A stretch of 64,000 nt of DNA from Dactylis glomerata (GCA_007115705.1 QXEO01002103.1:141113-205112), one strand, 5' to 3'. Counted from the stretch's first letter, positions 33,018 to 45,681 are shown. Program-made: numbers and translations. Notes: generated from the letters alone by a model not told the origin.

Positions 33018-35033
33018 TGTAATATCCCAGCACGTAGGACAACTTCGGGGTAGAATAGAGGGTCTTTGTGCATTGCATCTATAATTACGGGATTTTTTCG
33101 CGCTTTTATCACTAAAACCAAAGAGTGATCGAATCTCTCTTCGAGAGGGGATGGTAAACTCTCAGAATGCGAAAGAAATCGACATGACCTCTTTTGATCT
33201 ATTACTTGTGGGAAGCAATGAAGTTGAATGACTAAAACCTAGAAGATCATTTGAATTCAAAACTTGAATTTGAATTATGAACTTAAATTGAATTCAAAAG
33301 GCACATTTAGATAGGATAAACATTTCAAATAAGAAAAACCTTGGACTTTATTAATTAACCATACAATATACATTGTCTTTACAAAGTTTGAGAATAAAAG
33401 AATATTACAATAGCTGACATTAACTGAATGTTACAATCTGAAACCAAAAAGAAAATAAAGAAGAAAAGAAAATAAATACAAGTTAGAATATAGACTAGAT
33501 CCTAAACTATCTTGATCTTCAAATGTTTCTTTCCTTTCTTCTTTATTCTTCTTACCTGCACACAAAGGAAATGCAAAGTGAAATGCCACCAAGGTAATAC
33601 AAGTGGCAGTAACAGTTAAAATGAAAATAATGTTGATAATCATCAAAGTGTTGATCTTATCAACATGACTCACACACAAAATATCTGCCAAGGATCAAGC
33701 TGGCCGGCCAAGCCACCCAGCTAGCAAGCAGCATAGTCATCAAATGCATTCAAGGAGGTGTTAAAAAACCAGAACTCAGGGGGGGGAGTATAAAGAAGAG
33801 CACTGTGTGTGAAACTGGTCGACCAAGAACCCTAGTCGACCAGCATCACCAGCACAGCATCCCCAGCATAGCAGCAACAGCACAACACCACAGCACCAGC
33901 ACCACAGCACCAGCACAGATCACTCACACACCACTGTGAGCAATCACAGGCAACACTCACCAAGTTCTCCCTGCTCATGAGCTGAGCACCAAGGGTGAAT
34001 TCACCTCACCAAACCAAAACCAATAGCCAAAGCCAATAAACATGGTTACTTAAGCAAGATTAGAGGCAGCAAGGAGTAGGCCAAGCACCAAGGAGGTGCA
34101 GGGCAAGCCACCTGGGAGGAGCAGAGCAAGTACCAGGGGCAACTGATCAAGCTCAGGCAAGAGCATCACCAACATCACCACCAGCCACTCATAAAAGCCA
34201 GCACAGGACCAAGGTACAATAGAACTTGCATATCCATGAACACATTATTGCAAGCATCCAGATTCTTGCATAAACAAGATAAACAGCAATAAAGAATCAC
34301 TCACCACCAAACCCTTCTACTAAGTGCAACACTTAGGAGGTTTTGGGGAGGTTTTTCTCCTCAGACCTACAGAGAGATGCTTTGTATAATCTTCATAGGA
34401 AGATTTAGTTAATGGATAGCAAATCAACATGCACCATCAAGATTATGGCCTCAGACCATGCATCATAGGCCAGGACTAAGATCATCATGTGAATCTGTTC
34501 TTATCAGTATTTTAGTTTGCCCAAAATGATGATTTAGCCACTGATGATAAGCCACCAAGCATGTTGTAGCATCACAGAACAGCAGCCATCCAGTTAAGTT
34601 ATCAAGAAACAATTGTGCACCTCACATGGAGGAAACACAACCAAACTTAATAATTAACAGTTACTTGCTGTTAATTAGATAACATGCTATAGGAAGCAAA
34701 CAAAGCCACTAGCAGAATATTATTCAAGCATGAATTGCTTGATAAAAACAAATCATCACTGAAACCAGTTTCAGTTCATATAAATCAACAGAAGTAAGTC
34801 TCTGGACAAGTTATAGCAAGCTTAAGCTCAACATGCTTATGCCATCATGAAATCAATCATCAGCATACATATGAACTGGCAACAGAGGGCAAGTACTGTC
34901 TGCACACTATCACAAGTAATCCAGCAAGACAGTCATGACATGACTTAACTGACAGCAGTAACACTTCAAATCAGAAAGCATCACATGAACACAAAGCATA
35001 CCACCAGAATAGCAAGCTAACTGAATTCTGAAG

Positions 35034-35172
35034 ATTCAGTTAAGAAACTCTTAACTGAATCTTATACTGAAACTAACAGTAGCAGCAGTTGCACAGCATG
35101 ATCAAGCTAGCCATTACAGAGGAAGCATGCTAGGTAAATCACACAAATTCAGTTAAGAAACTCTTAACTGAA
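35034..35172. repeat. Two copies of a perfect hairpin in element E
   Basis: TTCAGTTAAGA-AAC-TCTTAACTGAA occurs at 35035-35059 and 35148-35172. Each is a perfect 11-bp inverted repeat with a 3-base loop. Related AACTGA.GCTAACAG.AGCAG sequence follows both, so a unit of about 113 bp was duplicated. Confidence 0.85.
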
Positions 35173-35261
35173 CTTTGCACTGAAGCTAACAGCAGCAGTA
35201 GATAGTGGCCAGTAGAGAAGCTCTAGGACAGTAGCAGCACAAGCTCAAGCATAGCGCATCA

Positions 35262-35830
35262 TCAATAGGCAAGTATGCCTGGCTCGCTGGTCAGGCCACC
35301 ACAACATGAACACAGAGACAAGGGAGAAGAAAAGGAACTCACAGGTGAGCTCACAGAGGAGCGAGGCAGAAGACCATGGTGGCAACACCGTCGGCATAGC
35401 CACGGTTGTGGCAGGAAGGCCACCATCCAGACGCTGTGATGGCGAGGAGTGGCATCGTGCTCATGGCCGAGCGGCCAAGCACAACACCTGGGGGCAATGT
35501 CGGTGTTGCAGGCTGCCGTCCAACCGACGACGCGGCGAAGGGCCACCGCAAGCACCGAGAGGCTAGGGCAGAAGCTCCAGCGAGGCCAGCTGGAGCAGAT
35601 CAAGCCGCGAGGGCAAGATCCACTGGGTGGAGCTCGGAGGCGATGGCGACGATTGGAGGCGAGGTCGATGAATCCCCACGGTCAGATGGAAGCACATGAC
35701 GAGGTGGAGCGATTGCGCCATAGGGCAGCGGCGGAGGTCGCTGGAGCTCGCCGGGATCAGGCGAGGGAGTCATCGGTGATTCGAGATCGCCAAAGAGGGG
35801 ATTAGGGTTAGGTCACGACCGAGTGAGGGA
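35262..35830 (-). promoter_or_regulatory. GC-rich leader-like part of element E
   Basis: On the minus strand it starts around CTCACTCTCTCCCTCACTCGG and CCTAACCCTAATCCCC, typical of plant transcript starts. Overlapping ORFs in three frames are compositional shadows. It gives the likely direction of transcription in E. Confidence 0.4.
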
Positions 35831-37011
35831 GAGAGTGAGGGGCGGCCAGCTGGGCCGAGCTGGATTGGTCAAGCCCACTCGGGTCGACCTGACTAGTGGG
35901 CCCAGGCTGTCAGCACCAGTTTTTATTTGATTTAATTCTAAAAACCTAAGAAAAACCCTAATCTGTTTAAAATAAATCCAGAAAAATACCTAAAATAAAC
36001 TAAAAATAGAAAGTAGCTATTTTTAGCCCTTCTAGGGATTTTGAACTCATTTGATAAATAAAATCATCACTTGAGTCATTTGCACAAAAGGAAAAGAAGT
36101 TAATTGATTTTCTAAAAATATTAAAAATGGTTATCCATTTAAGGAAAATCTGGTAATTCTTAACTCTTTAAAAATAAATTCCATTCAAGAATATTTGATG
36201 AATATCCTTGAATGAAATTACCTTTAACATATATTCTATAAAATCATAAAAATAATATATAACACCTAGCAAATAAATAAATCACATAAGGGGGGTATTA
36301 ATTAAACACACCATAAAGCATGCATTTTTGAATCTTTAACCATTGCCCTTACCGGACAATGATGTTGTTTTCCAGAACTCAAGGTCTCGGGTCACTTCAA
36401 CAAATCCAACTGCACTACCTTGCAGTTTGCAGGCAAGTTCACTCTTGCTCATATCTCTTGATTACTTTTAGCAAATTACTTGCAAATATACCGGTGGTAT
36501 TATTATTGTTACTGCATTCAAAGTAAAAGGTTTGTTTTTTACTAATGAATATGAATAGTGGTTTCGACCGTAATGGTTGTTGCCCTAGGATTGTGGGCAG
36601 TGGGACCATGGTAAGAGTATGGTGGAGGTCCCACTGCAACTGGAAAGTTCACCTAGGACTAATAACAAATGTCGCCAGTGATTTTAGCACCGTAAATAAC
36701 GGTCAACCATGAGATCTGGAATGGGACAGAGAAGTCAGCTGCATCTTTTCCCTCTCGCATGCCAACGGATCAGTAGTCTAGGGTGTCCTGTTCGGGCTAC
36801 TATAGTGCAAAGGGGGGAAATGTGTTTCTTGTTCGGTCTGCCTATAGTATAGGGGGGACAAACTAGCTAATTGGTCTATGATGGATTGTAAGAGTCATCC
36901 GGGTCGGTCTACCCATATTGTATAGGAGCGGGCATCTAGGTCCGGGCCAGTCTACCTATGGGAGCATCCATAGTGTAAAGGGGAGGACCAGTGCGCCAAT
37001 CAGTCTACATA

Positions 37012-38511
37012 TGTGATGACCCACAAGTATAGGGGGTGTATCTTAGTACTTTTAATAAATAAGAGTGTCGAACCCAATGAGGAGCAGAAGGTGTTGATAA
37101 GTGGTTTTGATCAAGGATTCACTGTAAATACTAGCAAACGGGTTTTCAGGGGTTTTTGGTAACGCAAATAAATAAAGTATGAGTAAATAAAAGACAATAG
37201 TAATAATTGCTGCAAGTGGCCCAATCCTTTCTAGAGCAAAGGACAAGCCAGTTGTGTAACTTATGATGACCAAATGTTCTCGAGGACACACGGGAGTTTC
37301 TGTCAAGAGCTTTCGCTTCATGCCGCTAAATAATCTTTACTGGTTTGACATGTGTTATGGGGGTGAACCTGTGCTAGCGCACTACCCTTACTAGGTTAAA
37401 TACACACGTGTGATTATACCCCTTGCAAGCATTCGCAAATACAAGAAAGTAATTAAGACAAATCTAACCACATCCTTAAACTCTAAGATCCTACGCTCCC
37501 TGGTGCAATGGTTTCCCAATGGAGGTTTAGGTTTCTGTCACTCCAGCAACCCCCCAATTGGTAGCCAAATACACAATGCATCTCACTAGGCCCATAAATG
37601 GTGAAGTATCATGTAGTCGACGTTCACATGACACCACTAGTGAAATAGCACCACAACAAATAAATATCAAACCATTAAATATTACTCAACAATAATCCAC
37701 TACTAACATCTTGACTTCTCCCATGTCCTCAAGAACTGAACGAACTACTCACAAGACATCATATGGATCATGATCAGAGGTGAAATAATGGTAAATAACA
37801 ATTTGAACATAAACCTTAATTCAACGGTTGCACTCAATAGCATCAACCACAAGAGTAATCTACACCGGGAAAGTTTCCCCTAAGAATTTAACAAGATTCA
37901 ACTCAAGATGTTACAACGGGATGGCGTGGTGATGGTGGAGATGAAGGTGCTGGTGATGGAGATGATGATGATGATGATCCCGATGAAGTCTGGTGCAATG
38001 GTGATGATGATGGCGATGATCTCCCCTCTCTGGGAAGGATTTTCCCTGGCAGATTTCTGCCTGCCGGAGAGCTTTTCTCTCTCTGGTGTTTTTTTCGCCC
38101 CGCAGAGGCGACGATGTCTATCTCTGAGCCCCCACCTCACTTAGGTTTTCGGGGACGATGAAATACGCGAAGGGGCGATGGCAGAAGTGGGCCATGGTGG
38201 CCTCACCACAGGCCGACGTGCCCAGGGGTGGGCCCACGCCCCCTAGTGGTGAGCCTGCCCTGTTGATCCTCTCGCCTTCTCCTTCCGGCTTCTTCAGTCT
38301 TCTGGTAAAATATAATTTTCTGGTATTTTTCTAGAATTTCCTGATCTTCCGAAATATGGTGTCTTGATGGTCCTTTTTCCAGCAGAATCCTGACTCCGGC
38401 AGCAAATCCTCCAATGATCATCAAACATGTAAAAACATATCTAAATGTGAAATATATCAATGAATAATAGTAAATTATGATATAAAATAGTGATGCAAAA
38501 TGGACATATCA
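37012..38511 (-). repeat. 3' LTR of element F (minus sense)
   Basis: The minus strand runs from TGATATGTCCATTTTGC (38511) to GGGTCATCACA (37012), 1500 bp. A purine tract follows at 38512-38528. ACATA (37007-37011) would be the 5-bp target; the partner copy and the other LTR lie outside the window. It includes a GATGATGAT microsatellite (about 37960-37980). Confidence 0.87.
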
Positions 38512-38528
38512 ACCCCCCAAGCTTAGAC
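38512..38528 (-). other. Polypurine tract of element F
   Basis: The minus strand reads AAGCTTGGGGGGT next to the LTR. TAGAC (38524-38528) is the target that was duplicated by element G. Confidence 0.85.
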
Positions 38529-39491
38529 TGTCGTCGTGGTGAAACAACATATGCCATAGGATGGCTTAAATGGGGGCCGAACTAGATGCTGGAGGATTCG
38601 GGAGAGGGGAACGAGCTAAAAAGCACGACAGAAAGAGACACTGATCTACCCAGGTTCGGGGCTCTCGTAAGGAGATAACACCCCTACTCCTGCTCTACTG
38701 ATTGTATATATGGGTCGATGTAGTACACCACAATGGTGCTTCCAAGCTCTCTGCTAGAGAAGGAAGATGAACTGCTAAGTGTAGGAGTACAGAGTGATCA
38801 ATCTACCTTCAACCTTCCAACCTTCTTCCAGCGACCAACCCTTTACCAGGGCTCCCTATGCCACCTTATATAGTGGTGGCCAGGGTTACAACGGTCATAG
38901 AAGACCAGGAGACACCAACTACACTCCAAACAGGACTTGCTGTCGAGGGCAGACGCCCACGACTTTCTCCCTGATTGCTCTCGATGGGACTCCCCTTGCT
39001 GTACCTTGTACCTCTTGAACTGTGACCTTACCATTCTGAGGTAAGCTTGTACTTGTGCACAGTGAGGGTAGGTAACCTCCACTGTGCACCCTGCCATCTT
39101 ACTCTGCTACCATGCTTGGATGTTTTCTTCCTTGATTGTAGGGATGTGACACCTTGGTTGACTTAAGTATCCCGGATATGACCGTTGGCCATACCCAGGA
39201 CTTATATGCCGGACCAACGACCTACGAGGGTCGGGTAATCCGGCCTCCCCTGCTCCTGCACAACACACAAAATAATTAGGCCGGCATATCTGAGTATATG
39301 CCGGCACACCTATACTAGTATTCCGGCTATACCGGCATATCCAGACACCAGCCGGGATATACATATATGCCGGCCTGGCCGATGCTCCTATATTCCGGCC
39401 AGGCCTTTTCTTGGTCAACCGGCATAAAAGTCAACCATAAGCCTTGTGTCTTTCTAGTCTCTTGACCCTACCGGGGGTCATCCCCCCGACA
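38529..39491 (-). repeat. 3' LTR of element G (minus sense)
   Basis: TGTCGTCGTGG...CCCCCCGACA. A TATA box on the minus strand (CTATATAAGG) lies at about 38866-38876. The part 39270-39430 is dense in CCGGCATAT-like words. Confidence 0.97.
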
Positions 39492-39512
39492 CTAGTCCCC
39501 GAAGCTGCCGAG
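39492..39512 (-). other. Polypurine tract of element G
   Basis: The minus strand reads AGCTTCGGGGACTAG directly before the LTR. Confidence 0.7.
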
Positions 39513-39952
39513 GTTCCCCAGTCATAACTGTGGAGCCTTGACAGGTTCAACATACCTTTCTTCATTATGCCCCGGCGATCAGATTTATATGCCGGCACAT
39601 CTGCACATATCCCGGCCTCTGTTCCTGTTCCAAAACTTATTCCGGCCGGTCCCTAGGGTATTCCGGACGGAACATATACATCGGGCAGTTAATCCGACAT
39701 ATAGACGAGTCTTCCTCGAGAAGCCATGTCTGACAGCTTTGCATCGAAACTTGTAACTGCCCTGCCACCTCGAACGGTCACCCACGATGCGACGGTTCAC
39801 AGTGCAGCAGTTACTTCTTGCCATCATTGCGTCATGGCACGGTTACAGGAACCGCCGCCCCACTCTGTGCCGCCACGTGGCGCCTCGCCGCAGAAACGGT
39901 CGGGGGAGTGGAGCACTATCCTCCCCACGACCCCCACGACCGGCCTCCTCGG

Positions 39953-39960
39953 TATAAATA
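39953..39960 (+). promoter_or_regulatory. TATA box of the antisense gene in element G
   Basis: TATAAATA occurs in the context CTCGGTATAAATACGGGG, followed by a C/T-rich leader. It is on the plus strand, opposite to gag-pol and about 460 bp inside the 3' LTR. The first coding ATG is at 40561. The leader probably contains an intron: CCGGTGAGT at about 40226 is donor-like and TTCCGCAG at 40385-40392 is acceptor-like. Confidence 0.65.
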
Positions 39961-40560
39961 CGGGGTGGGGGTAACTTATTCTTTTTACCCCCGCCACAGT
40001 GCCTTCTTCCTCAGATCCTCTGCCCCTTGCGCTTCGCCGCCGGACCAAGAAATCGAGAAGGGAAGCTGCCGCCGTCGTCCACCTGCACGCCGGCGCCTCC
40101 GCTTGCCGACGTCCGGCGTCATCGTCGACGACGCCACCGCCGCCTCTTCTCCCCGCAGTCTTGCAGGGAGATTGGATCTTCCTCTGCACACTTGCCGCCG
40201 CCGCTCCATCGCCGTAGGCCAAGCTCCGGTGAGTTCCTCTTCCTCTGTTCTTCCTTTCCCTGCTCTTCTGCAACTAGGCTGCGGTAGCCTCACTGGTTTG
40301 TATCCATGGTAGTTCCTTTGCTGGATATTTCGTTGCTTCGATTAGCATTGCTAGCAGTGTTTCGTAACAGCTCACAGGTGTTCTTCCGCAGAAATTATAT
40401 CCCTGATTATTTCCGATTTTAACTGCCTCGGTAGATCTTCTATTCCTGCTAACATCTGTGAGAGTGGTATGCCGGAGAGACTAACCTCCCTCTTTTCTCC
40501 GGCCTTGATAGGAATAACATCACGGGACTCCGGCTCTCACGCCTTATCCCGGCCACTAAG

Positions 40561-43500
40561 ATGGCATCTTCAAGCATGACGGCTACCTCGGCCTCTGAGG
40601 AAGATACCTCGGCCCGAGCCCAAGGACGCTCCGGCTGGGAGGGGTCGGAGGTTACTCCGGCCGACATATCCTGGGTCACCTCCACCAGGAGAGTCCCGGA
40701 GGGCGTAGCATGCCGGCTACCAGCGGGAGAAACTGTGCCGGCACCTGAACCCGGCGAACGCGTCGTCTTCATCGCCCACTTCGAGCGGGGCTTCGGTCTG
40801 CCGGTATCGGACTTCTTCCGGGACTTCCTCAACACCTATGATCTTCAACCTCATCATATCCCGGCCAATGCCGTGATGATCCTCTCCGCCTTCGCTGCTT
40901 TTTGCGAGGGCTATGCCGGCATAGAGGCCCTTACTCAAGGCTGGGCGAAGTACTTCCAACTGCGGAAGCAAGTCGTCCAAGAGCCGCCCCGGAGCAAGGA
41001 CGACCCGCCGGAGACGGCCCAGGAAAAGAAGGACCGCCCCATGACCCTCTGCGGCGCGGCCACCATCATGTCCCGAAAGGGCTCGGACTTCCCCAAGGTG
41101 GAACTCCTGGAATCTTGCAAGAAGTGGCAGAAAAGCTTCTTCTACGTCAAGAACACCACCGACGAGGATCTGCTCAACCTGCCGCCATTTGTGGACGAGC
41201 CACCCTTGGCTATGACGAACTGGACCTATAACCCGAAGAACTCGGTGATGCCGGTGAATGCGCTTCACCGGGTTAAGGGCGAGCTCCTGGATGCCGGTCT
41301 TACTCCTCAAGACCTGGTGGCCTGCTATATAAGCCGGCGCGTCTCCCCTCTGCAGCGCCGGTCGCACAAGATCTGTCAGATGAGCGGGCCAATGGACCCC
41401 ACCCGGCACTCCACACACGAGCTGACTCCGGCCGACATTCTGCGCCGGATTAAGGATGTCTGCAAGTCCTCTCAGGCCACTTTTGCCTGGGGGCTAGAAC
41501 CATACAGCCGGGATAGGCCCGCCCCAACGGTAAACCATCTTATCCGATACATAAAGTCCATGTCCGGCACATAGATACTTAAGCCGACACATGTCTATTT
41601 GCCGACACATATCATATTGATCCGACATACCTCTTCCACCGGCATATTTCCTTGTCTGAATACTTGACTTTGCTGTTTATACAGAAATTCAGCTTCCAAA
41701 CCATGGAGAACTCCCGGATCAAGATCGCGGCGGACCGCACCGTTGCGGATGTTGAAGATCCGGATCATTGGGATAAGCTTCCCAGGAGCACCCGTGCTGC
41801 AGCTGCCATGGGTAAGGGCTCTTCATCCCGGCATTATACTCAAGACCGGAGTGAGATTGATTCTGACGAGGAGATCCTGCTGTACTATGACCCGATGCCA
41901 CTTGCGTACGCCTTTCCAGAAACACCTATTGCTCACGAGTTTGCAATGCCGTCCTCAGCTATCCCGGACGATATGGTTATCGACGCCGCCCCTCTGAACC
42001 AGGGACCTCCTTCCACCGGCGGACGTGCCGGCCGGAAGCGAGGTGTGAAGCCCCCGTCCGACATACCTCAGAGGTCGAAAAGGCAGAAGGTCGGCGTGCC
42101 CAAACAGAAGAAACAGAGGCCTGTTGCTCGGGGTAAATTTCCTTTTCTTTGCATTTCCTCCGACATATCTCTTGTTTGTATTACTGACTTGGTGTTTTCT
42201 CTCTTTCAGTGCTCCTCTTGAGCCGGAACAAGCTTCTGGCTTGAGCGGCGACCCGAAGGTTACCAAGCCCGCTGCCCCTGCTACCTCCGACATTCCCTCT
42301 GCCAGTCACACGAGCTCCCCGGCGCCGGCATCCTCGCCTGCGCCCGACAAGACCTCCTCCCCGGCGAAGGACGTTCCTCCGCCGGAACAAGACACCTCTG
42401 CCCCCGACGTCCACATGGACTCGGGGGCTCAACAGGAACCTCCGGCTCCTGATGTCCACATGGACACAGGAGCCCACCAAGAAGTACCAGACTCCGGCGC
42501 GCCCACCGGCGACGCCGGCACAACTGAAAACGCCGGAGCAGACATCAAGGGTAAAGGCCCTTTAGTGCCGGAAGTCCGGACTATTCCGGATCCTGCCTCT
42601 GCTGGCCAAGATGCACCGGCCGCGCCGGAACAGCCCGCACCCGAGACTCCTTCAGCTGACAAGACCCCAGCACCGGCCAAGACCACTGCACCGGCCAAGA
42701 CCACTGCACCGGCCAAGTCCACTGCCCCGGCCAAGACCACTGCACCGGCCCAGACCGGCACGTTGAAGATTCAGCCGGCCAAGTCCGGCACACCATCTGC
42801 CGCAACTGCTCCTCCTAAGGCAGCGTCCCGGACCAGCTCTGCTCTGGCCCTGCATCTTGGCAGGGCAGCAGCCCGGCCGGGGTACCGGACCAGCTTCTTC
42901 GACACCCCAGAACTCGAGGGCCTCGTCCCTCTTGCGACGAAAAGTGATCAGAGCCTCGGCTCTCTTAAGGAGCAGTGCATCAAATGGAACGACGCCAGCA
43001 ACATGGACACTGCGGACTCAAGGAGCAAGAAGCTGGCCGAAGCCAAGACCAGTGGCGACCCAAGCGACTTCCTGGCAGCGAAGCCCATACCGATCGCCAG
43101 CGAGCTCCTCAGCATCCAGCAAAGACTTCACAAGTTGGCCTCTGCCACCAACGTAAGTCCTCTCTATTTACACACATATCCCCAGTCCCCGAAAATGTCG
43201 GCTGTCCGGGATATGGACATCCGGGATTTTCTCATAGTCCTTTAGCTAGCTTCTTTTGAATTAACTGCCGACATATGAGCTCGATCCGAGCTTCAAATCC
43301 TAGTCACCGAGGGCCGGGATAGGTGCGCAGCACCTGTGCCGGGTCTTTAACAATTTCACATCTCTATTATCTTTCAAATCCTCTTGACCGGGATATAAGC
43401 TCGATTCGAGCTTCAAATCCTAGTCACCGAGAGCCGGGATAGGTGCGCAGCACCTGTGCCGGGTCTTTAAAAGAATGATCACTTGATAAAATCTTCACTT

Positions 43501-45027
43501 TAATTATCATGTCAAATTTCTCTGCTGACATTTCAAATCCCGGCATTTTTGCAGCGCATGAACAACACCCGGGCCGACATGTTCCATGAGTTGGTGTGCG
43601 AGCACCGGAAGCTATCTGACGCACACAGCAAGCTTCAGCAGGAGCTGTCCCAGAAAGGTAATCTTTGCCGACATACTGCTGTATGCCGGATATCTTTCCT
43701 CTCTTTACTTTGCAATGCTTACTCTTGCCGACACGTAACCTTGTGCCGACATTCTTCAGCTGGTGCCGAAGCGCAAGTCACCGAGCTTCTCAAGAGGGTG
43801 AAAGAGCTTACTGGTATGCCGGATCCTGCTGTTACCCGGATAGCTACTTTATACTTCAAATCCTTTACTCTTTGTCACTGTTTTCTTTCTTCAAATCCTT
43901 TTAACTTGAAATCTTTGCAGATGAGAAGGCTGCACTGGAGGCACGCCACCAGGATTGTGTGTCCTCGGTGGATGTGGCCAAGCAACTGGACGACCGGGAT
44001 GCCGGTCACAAGGCCGAGGTTGAGCAGTTGAAGGGCCGGATCACCGAGCTGCTGGACGAAAAGGAACAGAGGGAGGGCCTACTGAAGAAAACCCAGACCC
44101 TGCTTGTTACCTCCGAGACTGATGCCTCCAACGCCCACGCTGAACTGGATAGCCTGAAGGAGCAGGCCACCAAATGGGAGGTTACAGTTGCACAGCTGAA
44201 TGCCGACCTTGCCCGTAAGCTTCAAATCCTTTCCCCTTTTATCCTTTCCGACATAGTGTAATCTTTTTCGGCATAGCATCTATGCCGACATATTTTCCTT
44301 TTGCTAACATTGTTTCTATTCTGCAGGCATGTTTCCCGCTTCCGTCGCTGACGTTGAGAGGGCTTTGCAGTTGGACCGAGAAAACCGGGGTGTTCCGGTT
44401 GACTCGCCCAACTGGGACATGTCGGAGCAGCTGCTGGCCCTGCAGTCCCGGAAGGAGGCCATGACCCTTTACACTGAAGAGCTCTTCTACGGCGCCCAGG
44501 AGGCATTCTCTGCCCTCTGGCCGGGACAAAGGACTCCCACTGACCCGGTTGACCTCGGCAACGACCTGCAGCTTGCCAAGGTTCGCCTCCGGGAGTGGCG
44601 AGATTCCGGCGCGAGGGTTGGAGCTGACGAAGCCCTCAGCTACTTCTTGTCTTGGTATGAAAAGGCAGACTTGGAGACTTTGCGCACCGTGCGCGAAGGA
44701 TCCATCTGGACCACGGATCCGGATCATATCCGTCGCCGCAAGGAGTTGGCCCATAGTTATGTGGACTATGCCGACACCGACAAATTCGTCCGGGACATCC
44801 GCGAGCCGGAGAAGAATGACGATGCCGGGACATCTGCTGCTGCTGAGGGTTCCGACTCCAGCCAAGATGAAGATGAAGCTGAGGAAGCCGACACTGAAGC
44901 TCCGGAACAGGCATCTGCCCCGGGCGGAGGCGACGGCTCCATTCCATCTGCTGGGTCCGGCACACCTGAGGCCGACATCTCGACTGCTACTGCTCCACCT
45001 GCTGGCGGCCCCGCGTCTGCCCCTTGA
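40561..45027 (+). CDS. Spliced antisense gene of Tat element G (Transposase_28-like)
   Basis: Exons are about 40561-41529, 41685-42132, 42210-43152, 43555-43657, 43760-43813, 43921-44214 and 44327-45027. All introns are GT...AG. Phases agree across five of the six introns; the 42132/42210 junction is off by one base with the sites I chose. Exon 1 resembles the plant 'putative gypsy type transposon' domain (PF04195): ERGFGLPVSDFFRDFLNTYDLQPHHI and, later, KSFFYVKNT. Exon 3 is Pro/Ala-rich with PAKTTA repeats, then ARPGYRTSFFDTPELEG. Exons 4-6 form a coiled coil. The last exon has MFPASVADVERALQLDR, TLYTEELFYGAQEAF and an acidic tail. There is no internal stop in any exon. The function is unknown; the PF04195 name reflects location, not an enzyme. 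The gene converges on pol, with stops 655 bp apart. Confidence 0.75.
42655..42765 (+). repeat. 18-bp tandem repeat in exon 3 of the antisense gene
   Basis: About five in-frame units of GCCAAGACCACTGCACCG encode PAKTTA, with PAKSTA and PAQTGT variants. Confidence 0.85.
43278..43470. repeat. Duplicated block in intron 3 of the antisense gene
   Basis: Two copies (43278-43350 and 43398-43470, period 120 bp) differ at about two positions. Each contains GGTGCGCAGCACC, an inverted repeat, and CTTCAAATCCTAGTCACCGA. Confidence 0.9.
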
Positions 45028-45681
45028 ATCTTTGCACCAAAAACACTTTAAGCTTTATCAGATCCCCGGTATGCCGGGTGCAGTTGTAAGATATACGTTT
45101 TAATTTCCTTTGGTTTGCTTCCTGAACAAGTTTTATCTTGGTTTGCTTGTTACTAATGCCGGATCATCTTTTGGCTAAGTCACCGAGTTGTTTTCCTGTT
45201 TCCTCAATTTCACAACCTTGGCTGCTTGTCTACCTCAATTGGCTTTCGACGTATGAGTCTCAAGGTTGCTTCCTCGAACATACAGTACTTTAACTTTGAG
45301 ACTTAGACTTCAAATCATCCGACACTTTAAATTTTAACTTTAGCTTTAACGAAAATGTCGGTTCGCTTGCTTTGTATTTCCTTAGCCGTTTTCCATGTGT
45401 AGACAATCTCCGGCATCTACTCTTGCTAGCCATGAAGCCGGGTTTCGGACAGCAGCTGAGTCGAAGAGTGGCCTTTGGTGCCGACACATTACTAGGCCGA
45501 CATAGGAAACATTCAAATAAAGCCAGCCGGCATATAACAAAAAACTGTAAATAAACAACAAATATACCTCAGAGCTAGTTACCCGGCTTCTTCGGGATGC
45601 CGGTATTTCATTCATTAGTCTTGTGCCGGCACAACACGCCGGCATACAAAGGAAAATATGGAAATACATACATTGTGTTGC
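45028..45681. other. Spacer between convergent genes of element G
   Basis: No gene is seen. It holds the 3' flanks of both the antisense gene and pol. Scattered GCCGACA and CCGGCAT words continue here. Confidence 0.6.

Larger units (their letters stand above)
33018..37011 (-). mobile_element. Element E: unclassified LTR-like sequence, partial
   Basis: It begins TGTAATATCCCAG exactly where the LTR of A breaks, with ACAAC as the possible 5-bp target (33013-33017). It is cut at 37012 by the LTR of F. No retroelement coding region is visible in 4 kb. A GC-rich, leader-like part (35262-35830) reads like a plant 5' UTR on the minus strand, and repeated GGTCTACC..TAGTGTAAAGGGG units occur at 36780-37010. 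The best guess is one very long LTR in minus orientation. Because the other boundary is missing, this stays open. Confidence 0.45.

Noticed and set aside
35262..35805. Several overlapping ORFs of 60-118 codons
   Set aside because: GC-rich leader-like sequence gives open frames in many registers. No domain is recognisable and the frames overlap on both strands.
37012..38511. A solo LTR of element F
   Set aside because: The polypurine tract and interior continue at 38512-38528 and again at 53666, so it is the 3' LTR of a longer element.
39818..40312. Frames of 149 and 164 codons on both strands
   Set aside because: They cover the TATA box and C-rich leader of the antisense gene in element G; composition explains them.
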